A stretch of 64,000 nucleotides of DNA, taken from NCBI RefSeq assembly GCF_005870035.1, contig NZ_SWJG01000009.1, positions 144,569-208,568 of the forward strand. Direction: 5' to 3'. The first letter of the stretch is position 1. Each line of letters begins with the position of its first letter. Shown one piece after another: positions 33,698 through 43,182 of the stretch. The translations under genes were made by a program, and so were the position numbers. Below the pieces are notes generated by a model, which was not told the DNA's origin, made no database searches, and was given only the letters and a program-made list of their open reading frames with translations. Source of the DNA: Spirosoma lacussanchae (GTDB lineage: Bacteria; Bacteroidota; Bacteroidia; Cytophagales; Spirosomataceae).

Positions 33698-36600
33698 TCA
33701 GGGTTCTTCGCGGGTGGCCAGGAACTCGGCGAAGGCTTTTTCGAGGTCCTGAAGGGCTTCGTTCAGGCCGCTGGTGTCGTTGACTTTGAGCTTGCCTTCA
33801 GCCGTTCGGGCAATGTCGGCCATGCGCGCTACGCCGATGGTCCCCGCCGATCCTTTGAGCGTATGCAGGTGGCTTTTCACGGTCGGGATGTCGCCCAGGG
33901 CGTAGGCATCAACGGCGCCCCGTACCAGATCGGCGGCTTCGATCATAAACTCTTCCAGAATACTGTCGACCAGCTCCTGGCCGCCAATGTCGCGCAGCTG
34001 ACCCACAATGGCTTCGTCGAGAATCGGGAGTTGATTCTCTGGTTTGGGTTCTTTCGGCTTGCTGACGGGCGGAGCCGCCGAGGGTTCGGGCTGGCTGGCT
34101 TTCAGCTGCCGGTTGTCAACGATCTCTTTTACCTTCGCCACCAGGCTCTGCGCCCGGATAGGTTTGGCAATGTAATCGTCGAGGCCCTGGCTGATGAACC
34201 GTTCGCGATCCTCGCGCATCGAATAGGCTGTCATCGCTACGATGGTCGGGAGCTGACTGCCAAACTGATGGCGCAGATGCCGGGTCGTTTCTACGCCGTC
34301 CATGTCGGGCATCTGAATATCCATAAAAATGACGTCGAAGGGCGAGGTTGCCGGTGTGGCTGATCCGGCGCCGTCGTTCACCCGCTCGTCTACGGCCTGG
34401 ATGGCTGCGGGACCGCTGTCGGCCGTGGTGACGACACAGCCGGCTTTGCGCAGAATTTCGCTGGCTACTTTCCGGTTCACGGCATTGTCGTCGACGAGCA
34501 ATACCTGCGGGTGGTAGGTCGAGAAGAAGTTGGCGAGGGCTATTTCGGCCACTTCGGTGGTTTGCTGGGTGGGGCTGATGGCAGTTTCTTTCAGCTCGAT
34601 GGTGAACCAGAACGTGCTGCCCTGACCTACTTCCGACTCGACGCCCACTTCACCTTTCATCAGCGTGGCGAGTTCTTTGGAGATGGCCAGCCCCAGCCCC
34701 GTGCCGCCGAACGACTTGCGCGAGGAGGTGTCGACCTGACTGAACGAGTTGAAAAGCAGCTTGATATTGGCGGGCGAGATACCAATGCCCGAGTCGATCA
34801 CGGCCACCCGAATCCGGTTAAACTTCCCGTGTTTACTAATGAGCGAAGCCTCTACGCGCACCTCGCCGTTTTCGGTAAACTTGATGGCGTTGGAGGTCAG
34901 GTTCGACAGCACCTGCAGCAGCCGCGTCTGATCGGCAATGACGTAGGTGGGCAGGTCGGGGCTGAGGTGGTAGGTCAGCGTATTGTTTTTGGAGTTGGCC
35001 TGTTGCCCAAACAGGGCAATTAGCTTCTCGAAAATCTCCCGGAACGCAACCGGCGACTCGTGCAGCACCATCTTGCCCGCTTCGATCTTCGACAGGTCCA
35101 GGATGTCGTTCAGAATGTTGAGCAGCGTTTCTGACGACCGCTTGATGGTTTTGACGTAGCTCCGCTGTTCGTCGTCGAGCTGGGTGTCGTTGAGCAGGTC
35201 GATCATACCGATCACCCCGTTCATGGGCGTCCGGATCTCGTGGCTCATATTGGCCAGAAACTGCTCCTTAACCTTCAGCGATCGTTCGGCTTCGTCTTTG
35301 GCTTTGACCAGTTCGGCCGACTGGCGCTTCAGCTCCGTAATGTCGCGGGCCAGCACCGCTACTACCGGGTCGGGGTCGTTGCCGGGGCCATCGTTCAGCA
35401 GCAGCATATTGAACATGAACTGCCGCTCGGTGCCGTCTTTCCGGCGCATACTGACCTCGAAGTTGCGGAGGCTGTGGTTGCGGCCCAGCTTGATCATGGC
35501 CCGGTGAATAACGCTCTTGTCTACAAAATACTGCATGGCATCCTGCCCCAGTACCTCGTCCGGCGTGTAACCTAGGCGTTTGAAAACCGACGGACTGACC
35601 ATCGTAATGCGCCCTTTCCGGTCGACCCGAGCGTAGATATCCTGGAGATTTTCGAAGATACCCCGAAATTTTTCTTCGCTCTGCCGGGTCGCGATTTCGG
35701 CCCGTTTGCGGTTGGTGATGTCGCGCGCTATGCCGGATACCTCTTCAATGAGCCCGCTGGCCAGCATGATCGGGTTGAGCTGGAAGTCGAGCCAGACTTC
35801 CGAGTTGTCGAGCCGGTCGCCGTCGATGCGGAGTTCAAAGTTCTGGGGCACCCCCCGAAAAGCCTGCCGGTAGCGGTCTTCGAGGATTTTACGGCTTTCG
35901 GGGCCGACCATCCGCCAGCCAAAGTTAGGCGCGCTGCTGTTGAGGGTAGGCAGGGCGCCTACGTTGCGTTCGATCAGCTGGGCGTAATTTCGGTTGAACG
36001 AGGTGAGCTGCAGCGCTTTGTTGACCGACCAGATCAGATACGTGCTACTGTCGAACATGGCGTTGAGCCGGGCGTTCTGCTTATCCAGAGCCGCTTCGGA
36101 CTGCTTTCGGGCAATGGCCAGCGCCACCTGCCCCGAAATGAACTCGAGCAGCTCGAGGTCGCGGGGGCCGTAGGTGCGGGCATCGTCGTACGATTTGACC
36201 CCAATAATCCCCGTAATCTCGTCGCCGATCCGGAGCGGAGCCGTCAGCATGACCTGCGGCTGAAGCTGGCCGTACAGATCGATCTCGTGCTGGTCGGCCA
36301 GGGCCCGGATATCTTTCTCGTACAGAAACAGCGGTTTGTTGGCTTGAATGGTATATTCGGTAAGCCCGTTGCCGATCTTCCGCTTAGTGAACCGCATGTT
36401 GCCGCCAAAGTATTCGTCTACATAGTACGGGAACGACAGGTAGGTTTTGCCGGCGTCGTAAAGAGCAATGAAGAAGTTACGGGCATCGATGATGTTACCC
36501 AGTTCTTCATGAATTTTCTGGTACAGCTCGTCCAGGTTGGGGGTGTTGATGGTCCAGTTGGCGATGCTGTAATAAAGTTTCTGGGATTTTTCAGCGCGGA

Positions 36601-37396
36601 TTTTCCCGGTCGTGTCGTGCAGAATACAGCGGAAAGCCGTTGGCCGGTCGTTATCGAAACGGCAGTTGACGCTGCCCGACAGAAAGAGTGTTTTGCCTGT
36701 TTTGCTACGGAAAACGGTCTCGATATACGGCAGTTTATCCCCCTGCTGAATGCGCTTGAGGGCCGCCAGGGTGCTGGTGGCGTAGTCGGGGTGGAGTACG
36801 TCGCGCAGATTCAGGGCGGCAATTTCGTCGGAGCTGTAGCCGAGTACGTCGCGCCAGGCGCGGTTCACGAAAATAAATTTGCCGTCGAGGGTGAGCAGCT
36901 GAATCAGGTCGGAGGTGTTGTCGACAAGGTCCTGAAGCTGCGCATTGGTATTCGAGAGCGCCGACGCTACCCGCCGTTTGTTGGTAACATCCTCGCCGAT
37001 GAGCGTAAACGACGAAACATATCGATGGGTGCCGGTGCTGTCGTCGGCCCGGTTGGCAATGAATGAGTTGAGCAGCACATTCCGGACGGCCCCGCTGCGC
37101 GCCAGCATGCTGATCTCCCGCTGTTCGGGAAAGGTGGCTTTGGTGAGGGCGTCTTCAAATTCGAGTTCGAGCCGGGCGCGGTCGGCCGCCGGAATGAAAA
37201 TATCGAAAAAGTTTTTGCCGACGATATCGTCGGGTTGCCAGGCCGTAACGCGGTAGGTATACGGGTTAGCGTAGCTGAGCGTACCGTCGCGGTCAATAGT
37301 AACACCAATCAGGTTGAGCTGGTCAACGGTCTGGCGAACATCGAACGGGGTAAGGGTATCGGCTATAGGGTCCTGTTGGGCTTTGAGTCCAGGCAT
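33698..37396 (-). CDS. PAS/GAF hybrid sensor histidine kinase with receiver and Hpt domains
   Basis: The product is 1232 residues with no membrane segment, so it senses in the cytoplasm. Domains in order: PAS (about 20-140), PAS (150-275), GAF (280-440), PAS (445-565), PAS (575-700), HisKA with the phosphoacceptor H719 in NMSHEIRTPMNGVIGMIDLL, HATPase (about 820-935, NLTSNAIKFTENG and FGGTGLGLAI), receiver (about 970-1095, phospho-Asp ~1026 in VIFMDIQMPDMDG) and Hpt (about 1135-1220, His ~1176 in SHLHTLKGSAGTIG). This is a complete phosphorelay in one chain. The free receiver at 31553-31933 may be its outlet. The signal is unknown; PAS3-PAS4 and GAF may bind cofactors. Confidence 0.95.
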   Translation of the reverse strand: MPGLKAQQDPIADTLTPFDVRQTVDQLNLIGVTIDRDGTLSYANPYTYRVTAWQPDDIVGKNFFDIFIPAADRARLELEFEDALTKATFPEQREISMLARSGAVRNVLLNSFIANRADDSTGTHRYVSSFTLIGEDVTNKRRVASALSNTNAQLQDLVDNTSDLIQLLTLDGKFIFVNRAWRDVLGYSSDEIAALNLRDVLHPDYATSTLAALKRIQQGDKLPYIETVFRSKTGKTLFLSGSVNCRFDNDRPTAFRCILHDTTGKIRAEKSQKLYYSIANWTINTPNLDELYQKIHEELGNIIDARNFFIALYDAGKTYLSFPYYVDEYFGGNMRFTKRKIGNGLTEYTIQANKPLFLYEKDIRALADQHEIDLYGQLQPQVMLTAPLRIGDEITGIIGVKSYDDARTYGPRDLELLEFISGQVALAIARKQSEAALDKQNARLNAMFDSSTYLIWSVNKALQLTSFNRNYAQLIERNVGALPTLNSSAPNFGWRMVGPESRKILEDRYRQAFRGVPQNFELRIDGDRLDNSEVWLDFQLNPIMLASGLIEEVSGIARDITNRKRAEIATRQSEEKFRGIFENLQDIYARVDRKGRITMVSPSVFKRLGYTPDEVLGQDAMQYFVDKSVIHRAMIKLGRNHSLRNFEVSMRRKDGTERQFMFNMLLLNDGPGNDPDPVVAVLARDITELKRQSAELVKAKDEAERSLKVKEQFLANMSHEIRTPMNGVIGMIDLLNDTQLDDEQRSYVKTIKRSSETLLNILNDILDLSKIEAGKMVLHESPVAFREIFEKLIALFGQQANSKNNTLTYHLSPDLPTYVIADQTRLLQVLSNLTSNAIKFTENGEVRVEASLISKHGKFNRIRVAVIDSGIGISPANIKLLFNSFSQVDTSSRKSFGGTGLGLAISKELATLMKGEVGVESEVGQGSTFWFTIELKETAISPTQQTTEVAEIALANFFSTYHPQVLLVDDNAVNRKVASEILRKAGCVVTTADSGPAAIQAVDERVNDGAGSATPATSPFDVIFMDIQMPDMDGVETTRHLRHQFGSQLPTIVAMTAYSMREDRERFISQGLDDYIAKPIRAQSLVAKVKEIVDNRQLKASQPEPSAAPPVSKPKEPKPENQLPILDEAIVGQLRDIGGQELVDSILEEFMIEAADLVRGAVDAYALGDIPTVKSHLHTLKGSAGTIGVARMADIARTAEGKLKVNDTSGLNEALQDLEKAFAEFLATREEP

Positions 37397-37589
37397 AACT
37401 ATGACAAGTCAATCGATCTGTTGAACGGCTACTCGTTCCGGTGTTGGATCAGGTAATACATTGGTGAGTGATTGTATAAATTTACGCAAAAGAGTGGCTG
37501 TTTGGTACAGACCGGATCAAGTCTATTTTGGTGGCTAGTATATCTTCATTGGTCTACTATCACTTAATTTGCTGTTTATTGTACTACTT

Positions 37590-37925
37590 ATGCTAAAACG
37601 TTTCCTATTTGGGTTTGCGATACTGGGTCTGGCTGCCTGTGAGCCATTCGATCTGGAGCGCAAAACCTTTCCTGTCTGCGCCCAACCCTCGGCCGAGATC
37701 GGCGTTGTTGTCGATCGGCTGGATGTCACCTTTTTTCTGGATAAACCCGCGGGGGATATCACCGTGGCGGGCTGGGACCCCGGCGATGGGCGAAACATCG
37801 GCCGGGTCGGAAACCGGGTCACCTATAACTACGCCCAGCCGGGCACCTATACCGTCACGCTCGTGCTGGTCAACTCGTGCGATGATAAATACGTCCGTAC
37901 CGCTCAGATCACCGTCCGTAACTAA
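37590..37925 (+). CDS. Small lipoprotein with PKD-like domain
   Basis: From ATG 37590 the product is 111 residues; a TTG at 37569 is in frame but weaker. The signal peptide has a lipobox (LFGFAILGLAACEPFD), giving an acylated Cys. The remaining ~90 residues form a PKD/Ig-like beta-sandwich: DVTFFLDKPAGDITVAGWDPGDGRN, then VTYNYAQPGTYTVTLVLVNSCDDKYVRTAQITV, with the classical YNYAQPGTYTVTL core. The gene precedes two exported proteins with gaps of 3 and 12 bases on the same strand, so the three form an operon. Role unknown, probably envelope structure or binding. Confidence 0.7.
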   Translation: MLKRFLFGFAILGLAACEPFDLERKTFPVCAQPSAEIGVVVDRLDVTFFLDKPAGDITVAGWDPGDGRNIGRVGNRVTYNYAQPGTYTVTLVLVNSCDDKYVRTAQITVRN

Positions 37926-37928
37926 GCC

Positions 37929-38924
37929 ATGATGCGTTTTATTCTCTTTTTTTTCGGGGGGCTTCTCCTGATACCAGCGGTCCAGGCGCAGGAGCGGGTA
38001 CGCAACATTCGGGTGCGCGCCATTGACTCGGCCCAGCTCGAGATTCGGTACGACCTGATCAGCGCCCGCCCCGGCGACTCCGTTTATTTCGACATCCGCA
38101 GCCGGGTTCGTGGCCTGCTCACCATCCGGCCCGAACTGGTGCGGGGAGATGTGGGTCGGCGTATCGTGGCCGGTTCTGACCGGCGTATTGTCTGGAATGC
38201 GCTGGCCAATGGGTATGCGCTCGACGAAGAAATTCAGGCCATTGTACGGGTCAAAGCGGGGGTAATGCCAGCGGCTCCTGAACCAACTCCCGAGCCGGTA
38301 GACCCGGCTAGAACGGCTCCGGTGGCTACCGCCCCGACGCCCGCTACGCCTGCCAGCCCTGAACCCGCTCCGGACCAGCCGCGCCAACGCCGGAACCGGG
38401 ACCAACCGGCACCCGAGCCAGCGCCGGTTGTCCAAACTCCCGCCGAACCCGCCGGGTCCGAAACCCCAGCCATACCGGGCGGGAGCCGGGTAGGTCGACA
38501 GCGATACGACGGGCCTGCCTGGGCGCTGGTCAGTGCCGTAGCGCCGGGCATCGGCAATATCTTTGTGCAGCGCCCCAGGCCCCGCGTGGGCTTCCGGCCG
38601 CTGGTAACCGTTGCCACGTACGGTCTGGTGGCTTATGGGCTCATGGAACGCCAGCAGGCGCAGGATGCCTACGCCGACTACGAAGTACAGAAAAATGCTG
38701 CGGCCGCCGAACCCTTTTACGTGACGGCCAACAACCATCACCAGCGGTATTTTATGGCTACCCGGGCGGCTGCCGCCGTGGCACTGACCGATGTAGTTTT
38801 AACGTTTATCAAGGGATTGCGGAACAGCCAGCTTCGTCGCGAGGCTCGTCGGATTGATGCTGTATCCGTTCGGCCGGGTCTTCAGATGGGCCAGCCGACA
38901 GCCGTTCTTCGCTACTCATTCTAA
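37929..38924 (+). CDS. Exported protein with Pro/Ala-rich linker
   Basis: The product is 331 residues with a signal peptide (MMRFILFFFGGLLLIPAVQAQ). Residues ~24-110 are a beta-rich domain (IRVRAIDSAQLEIRYDLISARPGDSVYFDIRSRVRG). Residues ~113-205 are a long Pro/Glu/Ala/Thr linker, and the rest (RYDGPAWALVSAVAPGIGNIFVQRPRPRVGFRPLVTVATYGLVAYG) has a hydrophobic region that may contact membrane, with SVRPGLQMGQPTAVLRYSF at the end. The terminal Phe suggests an outer-membrane barrel edge, which is uncertain. It is the middle gene of the three-gene exported set. No family recognised. Confidence 0.6.
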   Translation: MMRFILFFFGGLLLIPAVQAQERVRNIRVRAIDSAQLEIRYDLISARPGDSVYFDIRSRVRGLLTIRPELVRGDVGRRIVAGSDRRIVWNALANGYALDEEIQAIVRVKAGVMPAAPEPTPEPVDPARTAPVATAPTPATPASPEPAPDQPRQRRNRDQPAPEPAPVVQTPAEPAGSETPAIPGGSRVGRQRYDGPAWALVSAVAPGIGNIFVQRPRPRVGFRPLVTVATYGLVAYGLMERQQAQDAYADYEVQKNAAAAEPFYVTANNHHQRYFMATRAAAAVALTDVVLTFIKGLRNSQLRREARRIDAVSVRPGLQMGQPTAVLRYSF

Positions 38925-38936
38925 CGACAACTTTCC

Positions 38937-39776
38937 ATGCGTCTTTTTTTCTCCCTGGTGTTCTTGGTCCTGCTGCTTACCGATGGCCTGGCGCAAACCC
39001 GCCGGACGAAGGATGTCGTTTACTCGGCTTCCAGCGACTGGCAGAAGGTAACCCTCCGGCCGACGGCTGCGCGTCGGCCCGCAACCCCTACGGCTTCGGC
39101 CAGTGTGCCCCCACGTTCGACGGCTGCAACATCCGCTGAACCGGCCACCACAGCGGCTGCTCCGGCGTCTCTGCCCACCCGTCGACCCGCTCCGGCGGCT
39201 GATCCCGGTTACCGACCCGCTTTTACCGGCGATTTTGCCACCAACCGAAACGGCTGGAAAGCAGGTGTGAAAGGTGACTATCAGTATCAGATCGGCATGG
39301 GGAAATACAATATTCTCAAACGCCGGGCTACACAGCAGGCTGCGTTCAGCTTCGTGCCGCTGCCGACCGCCATCAACCTCAATATTGCGGAGGAGTATAC
39401 CATCAAAGTAGACATTGTTGCCGACTCGGGCCGGATTCCTACGGGTGGGGTCGTATTCGGCGTGCGCGACTCAACGACTTATTCGGCTTTCCTGCTGAAC
39501 GGAAACGGCGATATTGCCATCGTGCGGATGGCCGACGGGCAAACCTTCAGCGACTACATGCCGGGCGATTATTTCAAGCCCGGTGTGGCACTCGATAAAA
39601 ACCGGAACCGGCTGATTATCCGCCGGAAGGGCGATCTGCTCCATTTTTACATCAACGAGCAGGAGGTGCGCAGCAGCCCGTATCCGTTCAGGATGTTGTC
39701 GGGCAACGGAATCGGCGTGACGACAACGGGCTACTGGACTTCGTTTCAGAAGCTGACCGTTACGCTGGGGCCGTAG
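38937..39776 (+). CDS. Exported protein with low-complexity linker and beta-sandwich domain
   Basis: The product is 279 residues. The signal peptide is MRLFFSLVFLVLLLTDGLAQ; residues ~22-90 are an Ala/Thr/Pro/Arg linker. From ~95 the sequence FTGDFATNRNGWKAGVKGDYQYQIGMGKYNI reads like a carbohydrate-binding or LamG-like lectin fold, with IKVDIVADSGRIPTGGVVFGVRDSTTYSAFLLNGNGDIAIVRM and YWTSFQKLTVTLGP. The pattern resembles glycan- or family-16-like beta-jelly-roll proteins, but no motif is decisive. It is the last gene of the exported set and faces the seven-gene minus-strand cluster with a 12-base gap. Confidence 0.6.
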   Translation: MRLFFSLVFLVLLLTDGLAQTRRTKDVVYSASSDWQKVTLRPTAARRPATPTASASVPPRSTAATSAEPATTAAAPASLPTRRPAPAADPGYRPAFTGDFATNRNGWKAGVKGDYQYQIGMGKYNILKRRATQQAAFSFVPLPTAINLNIAEEYTIKVDIVADSGRIPTGGVVFGVRDSTTYSAFLLNGNGDIAIVRMADGQTFSDYMPGDYFKPGVALDKNRNRLIIRRKGDLLHFYINEQEVRSSPYPFRMLSGNGIGVTTTGYWTSFQKLTVTLGP

Positions 39777-39788
39777 GCAGCAGGTCGT

Positions 39789-41147
39789 CTATGGATTCCG
39801 GACCTGCTCGCCGTCCCGGTTGATGGTGATGAGCTGACCGTTCAGAAACGCCCCGGCCGTATTGCCCCGGAATGGCGTTACAGCTTCGTATTCGGGTTCG
39901 ATCACCCACTGGTCATTCTGGTCTATGTAGCCCCAGCGGCCCCGGCTGCGGGCGCGTCGCCAGCCGCGTTCGTCGGTGCCGAGTTCTACTTTGTCGTAAG
40001 GCTTATCGCCGAAGGCCTCCTCATATTTTCCCTGTCGGGCGTCGGCGGGGGTTGGGGCGGGTTCGTCGACACGCTGCGGTTCCGGCTCCCGGACCTTCGG
40101 TTCGTCGGCGGGTTTGGTGTCGGATGCGATCGACTCGTCCTCGTCCGTGGCGGGCGTGGTCTCGGTCTCCGAAGCGGTTGGTTCGGGCGTCGTTTCCTGT
40201 TGGCTGAGGGCCGATGTTTCGTCGGTTGTGGAGCGGTCGGCGAGTTGTTCCTGCCGACTGGGTTCGGCACGGGTCCGGCTTCCCGAGTTGCTGTTCCTGA
40301 TAAACCAGTAAATCAGCGCCAGCAGGGCCAGCGCGAACAAAACGCCGTATATGCCGCTCCGGTCGCGGGGGATAACCTCAACCCGGACGGTACTCAGCGG
40401 ATTATTATTGACGTCGAACAGCGTGTAATCGGTGGTCTTCTTTGGTTTTACCCAGCCCCGGTTTTTCGGCGACAGGCCTTCGCCCAGATCATCGATAGTT
40501 ACGGCCAGCAGGTTGGTAACGTCCCATTCGATGGTCACGGCCTGGCCCTGTCTGACCCGGGCGGGTGTGGCTGTAAACGTCCTGACAAAGGGCGCGGGCG
40601 GCTCCGGCAAGGGAGCGGGAGGGACATAAGCCGGTTCTGGCGCAGGCGGTGGCTGGGGCGGCTCGACTACGGGAGCGGGCTCGGTAACGCGGACAACCGG
40701 CGGGGCAGGCGCGGGCACCGGCTCAATCAGGTCTTCGTAGGGATCAGCCACGGGCGCAACAGGTGGTATCACGACCGGGGCCGGTTCGCTAACGGGGGGC
40801 ACTGGCTTCGGGCTGTGCCGCGCCAGTTCGGCCGGTATCCAGCGGTTGCGGACAAACTCGGGCGACAGGTTCAGCGATCGGGCAGCATTGATAATCTGGT
40901 TGATGTCCTGATCGATCAGATGCGCGCGCGACGGCTCGGCCAGCCGGGCAATGCGGGCCTGTATATTCTGGAAAAGAATGCGGTTGTTGCTGACCTCCTG
41001 ACTGATATCATTGGCTCGTTTCAGCGCATCGGGCAGCGACAGGCCAGCCGCCTGCGCATCCTGCAGGTAGCCGTTGGTGCGCCAGGCGTCGGGGCCATCC
41101 AGGACGATGGCTTCGCGGAGTCGATCGGTCAGTTCGGTTTCTGTCAT
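39789..41147 (-). CDS. Membrane-anchored protein with WG-repeat C-terminus
   Basis: The product is 452 residues. The N-terminal ~115 residues are helical (TETELTDRLREAIVLDGPDAWRTNGYLQ). A Pro-rich linker (~116-205) leads to a beta-sandwich, FVRTFTATPARVRQGQAVTIEWDVTNLLAVTIDDLG, then one membrane span (GIYGVLFALALLALIYWFIR, about 275-294), a Thr/Glu-rich region and a final WG-repeat-like unit (RGRWGYIDQNDQWVIEPEYEAVTPFRG). Without a signal peptide the N-terminus would stay cytoplasmic. It is the last gene of the minus-strand cluster that includes the tubulin- and actin-like genes. Function unknown. Confidence 0.7.
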   Translation of the reverse strand: MTETELTDRLREAIVLDGPDAWRTNGYLQDAQAAGLSLPDALKRANDISQEVSNNRILFQNIQARIARLAEPSRAHLIDQDINQIINAARSLNLSPEFVRNRWIPAELARHSPKPVPPVSEPAPVVIPPVAPVADPYEDLIEPVPAPAPPVVRVTEPAPVVEPPQPPPAPEPAYVPPAPLPEPPAPFVRTFTATPARVRQGQAVTIEWDVTNLLAVTIDDLGEGLSPKNRGWVKPKKTTDYTLFDVNNNPLSTVRVEVIPRDRSGIYGVLFALALLALIYWFIRNSNSGSRTRAEPSRQEQLADRSTTDETSALSQQETTPEPTASETETTPATDEDESIASDTKPADEPKVREPEPQRVDEPAPTPADARQGKYEEAFGDKPYDKVELGTDERGWRRARSRGRWGYIDQNDQWVIEPEYEAVTPFRGNTAGAFLNGQLITINRDGEQVRNP

Positions 41148-41236
41148 TGAGAGCGGTAGTGGTATGTAGTCAAGTCAGCACGATTTTCGGGCATGTCGTC
41201 GTAAACCGCGCTGGTCATTGCTATAAACACAAAAAA

Positions 41237-41839
41237 TCAATCAAACGTCACCACGTTCCGCCGGTAATCGACCGAAATTTTGCCAAACTGCGACAAGGCC
41301 GACTGTCCGAGTAACAACGGGGCTTTGCTGCTGCCGACGATATTGGCGTTGACATTCTGTAACACCCGATCCCCGATCTGGACCGACCGTAGCCGAACCA
41401 CCGCGCCAGGCGATATGGCACCGGTAGCGTCCTGGAAGCGCGACCGCCCGATCACGTCGGCGGGTTTGAGCGCGCCCTGTTTGTAGAGTAGTTCCGCTTC
41501 GGCTTCCGACATGGAGATCAGGCTTGCGCCGGTGTCGAGAATAAACCGCATGGGAACGCCGTTTACCGTAACTGGCACTTTATATACGCCGTTCTCTTTC
41601 TCCATTGCCACTTCGGTTGGGCCGTCGCCGATCTGCTTCAGCGTCGGTTTCGCCACTGCCGGAGTGGTATCGGCCGGTACGCGGGCCGGTGCGTCGGACG
41701 TACTGCGTTTGGTCCGGCGGGGCTGGTGACTACCCGATCGTGAGCAACCCGAGCAGCCCGACAGGTGCAGTAGCGATGCCATCAGGAGCAGCGCTAACAG
41801 AGGCCGGAGTGCCGCTATGATTGCCACAGGCCTATTCAT
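41237..41839 (-). CDS. Retropepsin-like aspartic protease lipoprotein
   Basis: From ATG 41839 the product is 200 residues; an upstream in-frame start would remove the signal peptide. It opens with LRPLLALLLMASLLHLSGCSGC, a lipobox. The catalytic motif is FILDTGASLISM with D102-T103-G104, followed by the second half LLLGQSALSQFGKISVDYRRNVVTF typical of the bacterial clan-AA family. Retropepsin-like enzymes dimerise to cleave proteins. It overlaps the upstream gene stop by 8 bases, so translation is coupled. A protease lipoprotein in this cluster could trim a partner in the periplasm; this is a guess. Confidence 0.85.
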   Translation of the reverse strand: MNRPVAIIAALRPLLALLLMASLLHLSGCSGCSRSGSHQPRRTKRSTSDAPARVPADTTPAVAKPTLKQIGDGPTEVAMEKENGVYKVPVTVNGVPMRFILDTGASLISMSEAEAELLYKQGALKPADVIGRSRFQDATGAISPGAVVRLRSVQIGDRVLQNVNANIVGSSKAPLLLGQSALSQFGKISVDYRRNVVTFD

Positions 41840-43166
41840 AGCGGATGAGGGCTTTCGTGACGACGCGCCAGCCCCCGTTTTCGCGGACAGCCTCCCCGTC
41901 GCGCCGGTTAACGATGCGGGTATGTTGCGAGGAGTAGCTGTTTTCACTGTCGCAGGCGGGTTCGATCATGTAGTTTCGGTACGTCAGCAGGCGCGTTACC
42001 CGGCCCGGTTCGGCTTCAAAACTAAAGGTCGCGACGTCGGGTTTGTCGGCGCTGATGCTGAACCGGTAAGCCGATTCGGGCGAGAGCGCAGGCATCTGCT
42101 GGCCGCTGTCGAACAAACCGTTGGGGCTGGGGGGCGGGAAATAAAGCACCTCGTTCCGGACCGGCGGGGGCGTGCCCTGCGACTGGATCATAGGCGCCGG
42201 TTCGGGCTCGGGCCGGACATTAGCTTCGACAACCGGACCGACTGGCTGGACAGGTGCTGCCGGGCTGGCGGGCTGACTGGCCGACTGCTTCAACTGACGA
42301 ATAGCGGCCAACGGATCATTGCCGAGTTCGGCCCGTATCGTATCGTAGGCATCGGCTTTGGCTTTATAGTCGGGCTGGTTCTGTGGGTGACGGGGGGTAT
42401 TGGCCGGTTTGCTGCGCTGCGCATTGTCGAGCTGGGTAGCCAGTCGGCTGTTCTCGGCCGTTAGCTGGTCTACGTCCGATTTCAACGACCGATATGCCAG
42501 CAGATAAACCGCGCCAGCCCCCACGATCAGACCAATCACACCACTTGCAATGATCATCCACATACTTTTTTCCTGTTCTTCTTTTACGGCCCGCTCCAGC
42601 TTGCTCATTTGCAGGGCTACGGGGTCTATGTTGCTTTCGTCCGACAGGCCGGTTTCGGCGTCAACGGCGGGTTGTTCGGCCGGGGCAGGCTGATCGGTAG
42701 CAGGCTGCGCCGGGTCAGGCTGGCCGGGGGGCAGGAGCCCGTCAATTTTAGCCAGGATCTGCAGCTGAACGGCTGGCGTGAGCGGAACGCTGTACGGTTT
42801 TTCTGCTTTGTGTTTCGTGTAGAACTGCAGCAGCTGTTTTCGGATGGCCGCGTTGGCTTCGGCGGGCGGCAGGGCCTGAAAACGCTGGGTGTTTTTCAGC
42901 ACCGACAGTTCTTCCAGCTTGGCGCCCACCTGATCCCAGCTGCCTACCGTTCTAATGATCATCTGCGGGTCGCAGCCGTCGCCACATTCGAGCAGCTGAG
43001 CATAAATGTCCTGCGCCTTGGGCTGGTTGATTTTCTCAAACACGGCAATGGCGACCTCTTTGGTCAGCGTATCCACCGCGGCCGCATTGGGCGTTGCCGT
43101 CTGAGCCAGCAGGGAAGTGCCCAGCCCAATCGTACCCACGAGCGTCAGGATCGTTTTCTGTATCAT
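41832..43166 (-). CDS. Exported membrane protein with coiled coil, tubulin/actin-like cluster
   Basis: From ATG 43166 the product is 444 residues; an in-frame upstream start gives a Cys/Arg-rich leader with no signal. It has a signal peptide (residues 1-21, ending LLAQ), a helical domain (~30-145), a Pro/Ala/Gln linker and a second membrane span (~202-224, WMIIASGVIGLIVGAGAVYLLAY). A short coiled coil follows (SLKSDVDQLTAENSRLATQLDNA, ~228-250), then a Pro-rich region and a C-terminal domain with YFPPPSPNGLFDSGQQMPALSPESAYRFSIS. The topology suggests an anchor that links envelope and cytoplasm. No family recognised. A stem-loop lies between it and the upstream actin-like gene. Confidence 0.65.
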   Translation of the reverse strand: MIQKTILTLVGTIGLGTSLLAQTATPNAAAVDTLTKEVAIAVFEKINQPKAQDIYAQLLECGDGCDPQMIIRTVGSWDQVGAKLEELSVLKNTQRFQALPPAEANAAIRKQLLQFYTKHKAEKPYSVPLTPAVQLQILAKIDGLLPPGQPDPAQPATDQPAPAEQPAVDAETGLSDESNIDPVALQMSKLERAVKEEQEKSMWMIIASGVIGLIVGAGAVYLLAYRSLKSDVDQLTAENSRLATQLDNAQRSKPANTPRHPQNQPDYKAKADAYDTIRAELGNDPLAAIRQLKQSASQPASPAAPVQPVGPVVEANVRPEPEPAPMIQSQGTPPPVRNEVLYFPPPSPNGLFDSGQQMPALSPESAYRFSISADKPDVATFSFEAEPGRVTRLLTYRNYMIEPACDSENSYSSQHTRIVNRRDGEAVRENGGWRVVTKALIRYE

Positions 43167-43182
43167 AAAAAAGACTGGTTTA

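Noticed and set aside
38150..38500. Repeat-like Pro/Ala-rich coding stretch as a nucleotide repeat
   Set aside because: It is a degenerate linker in a protein, without a fixed repeat period at the DNA level.
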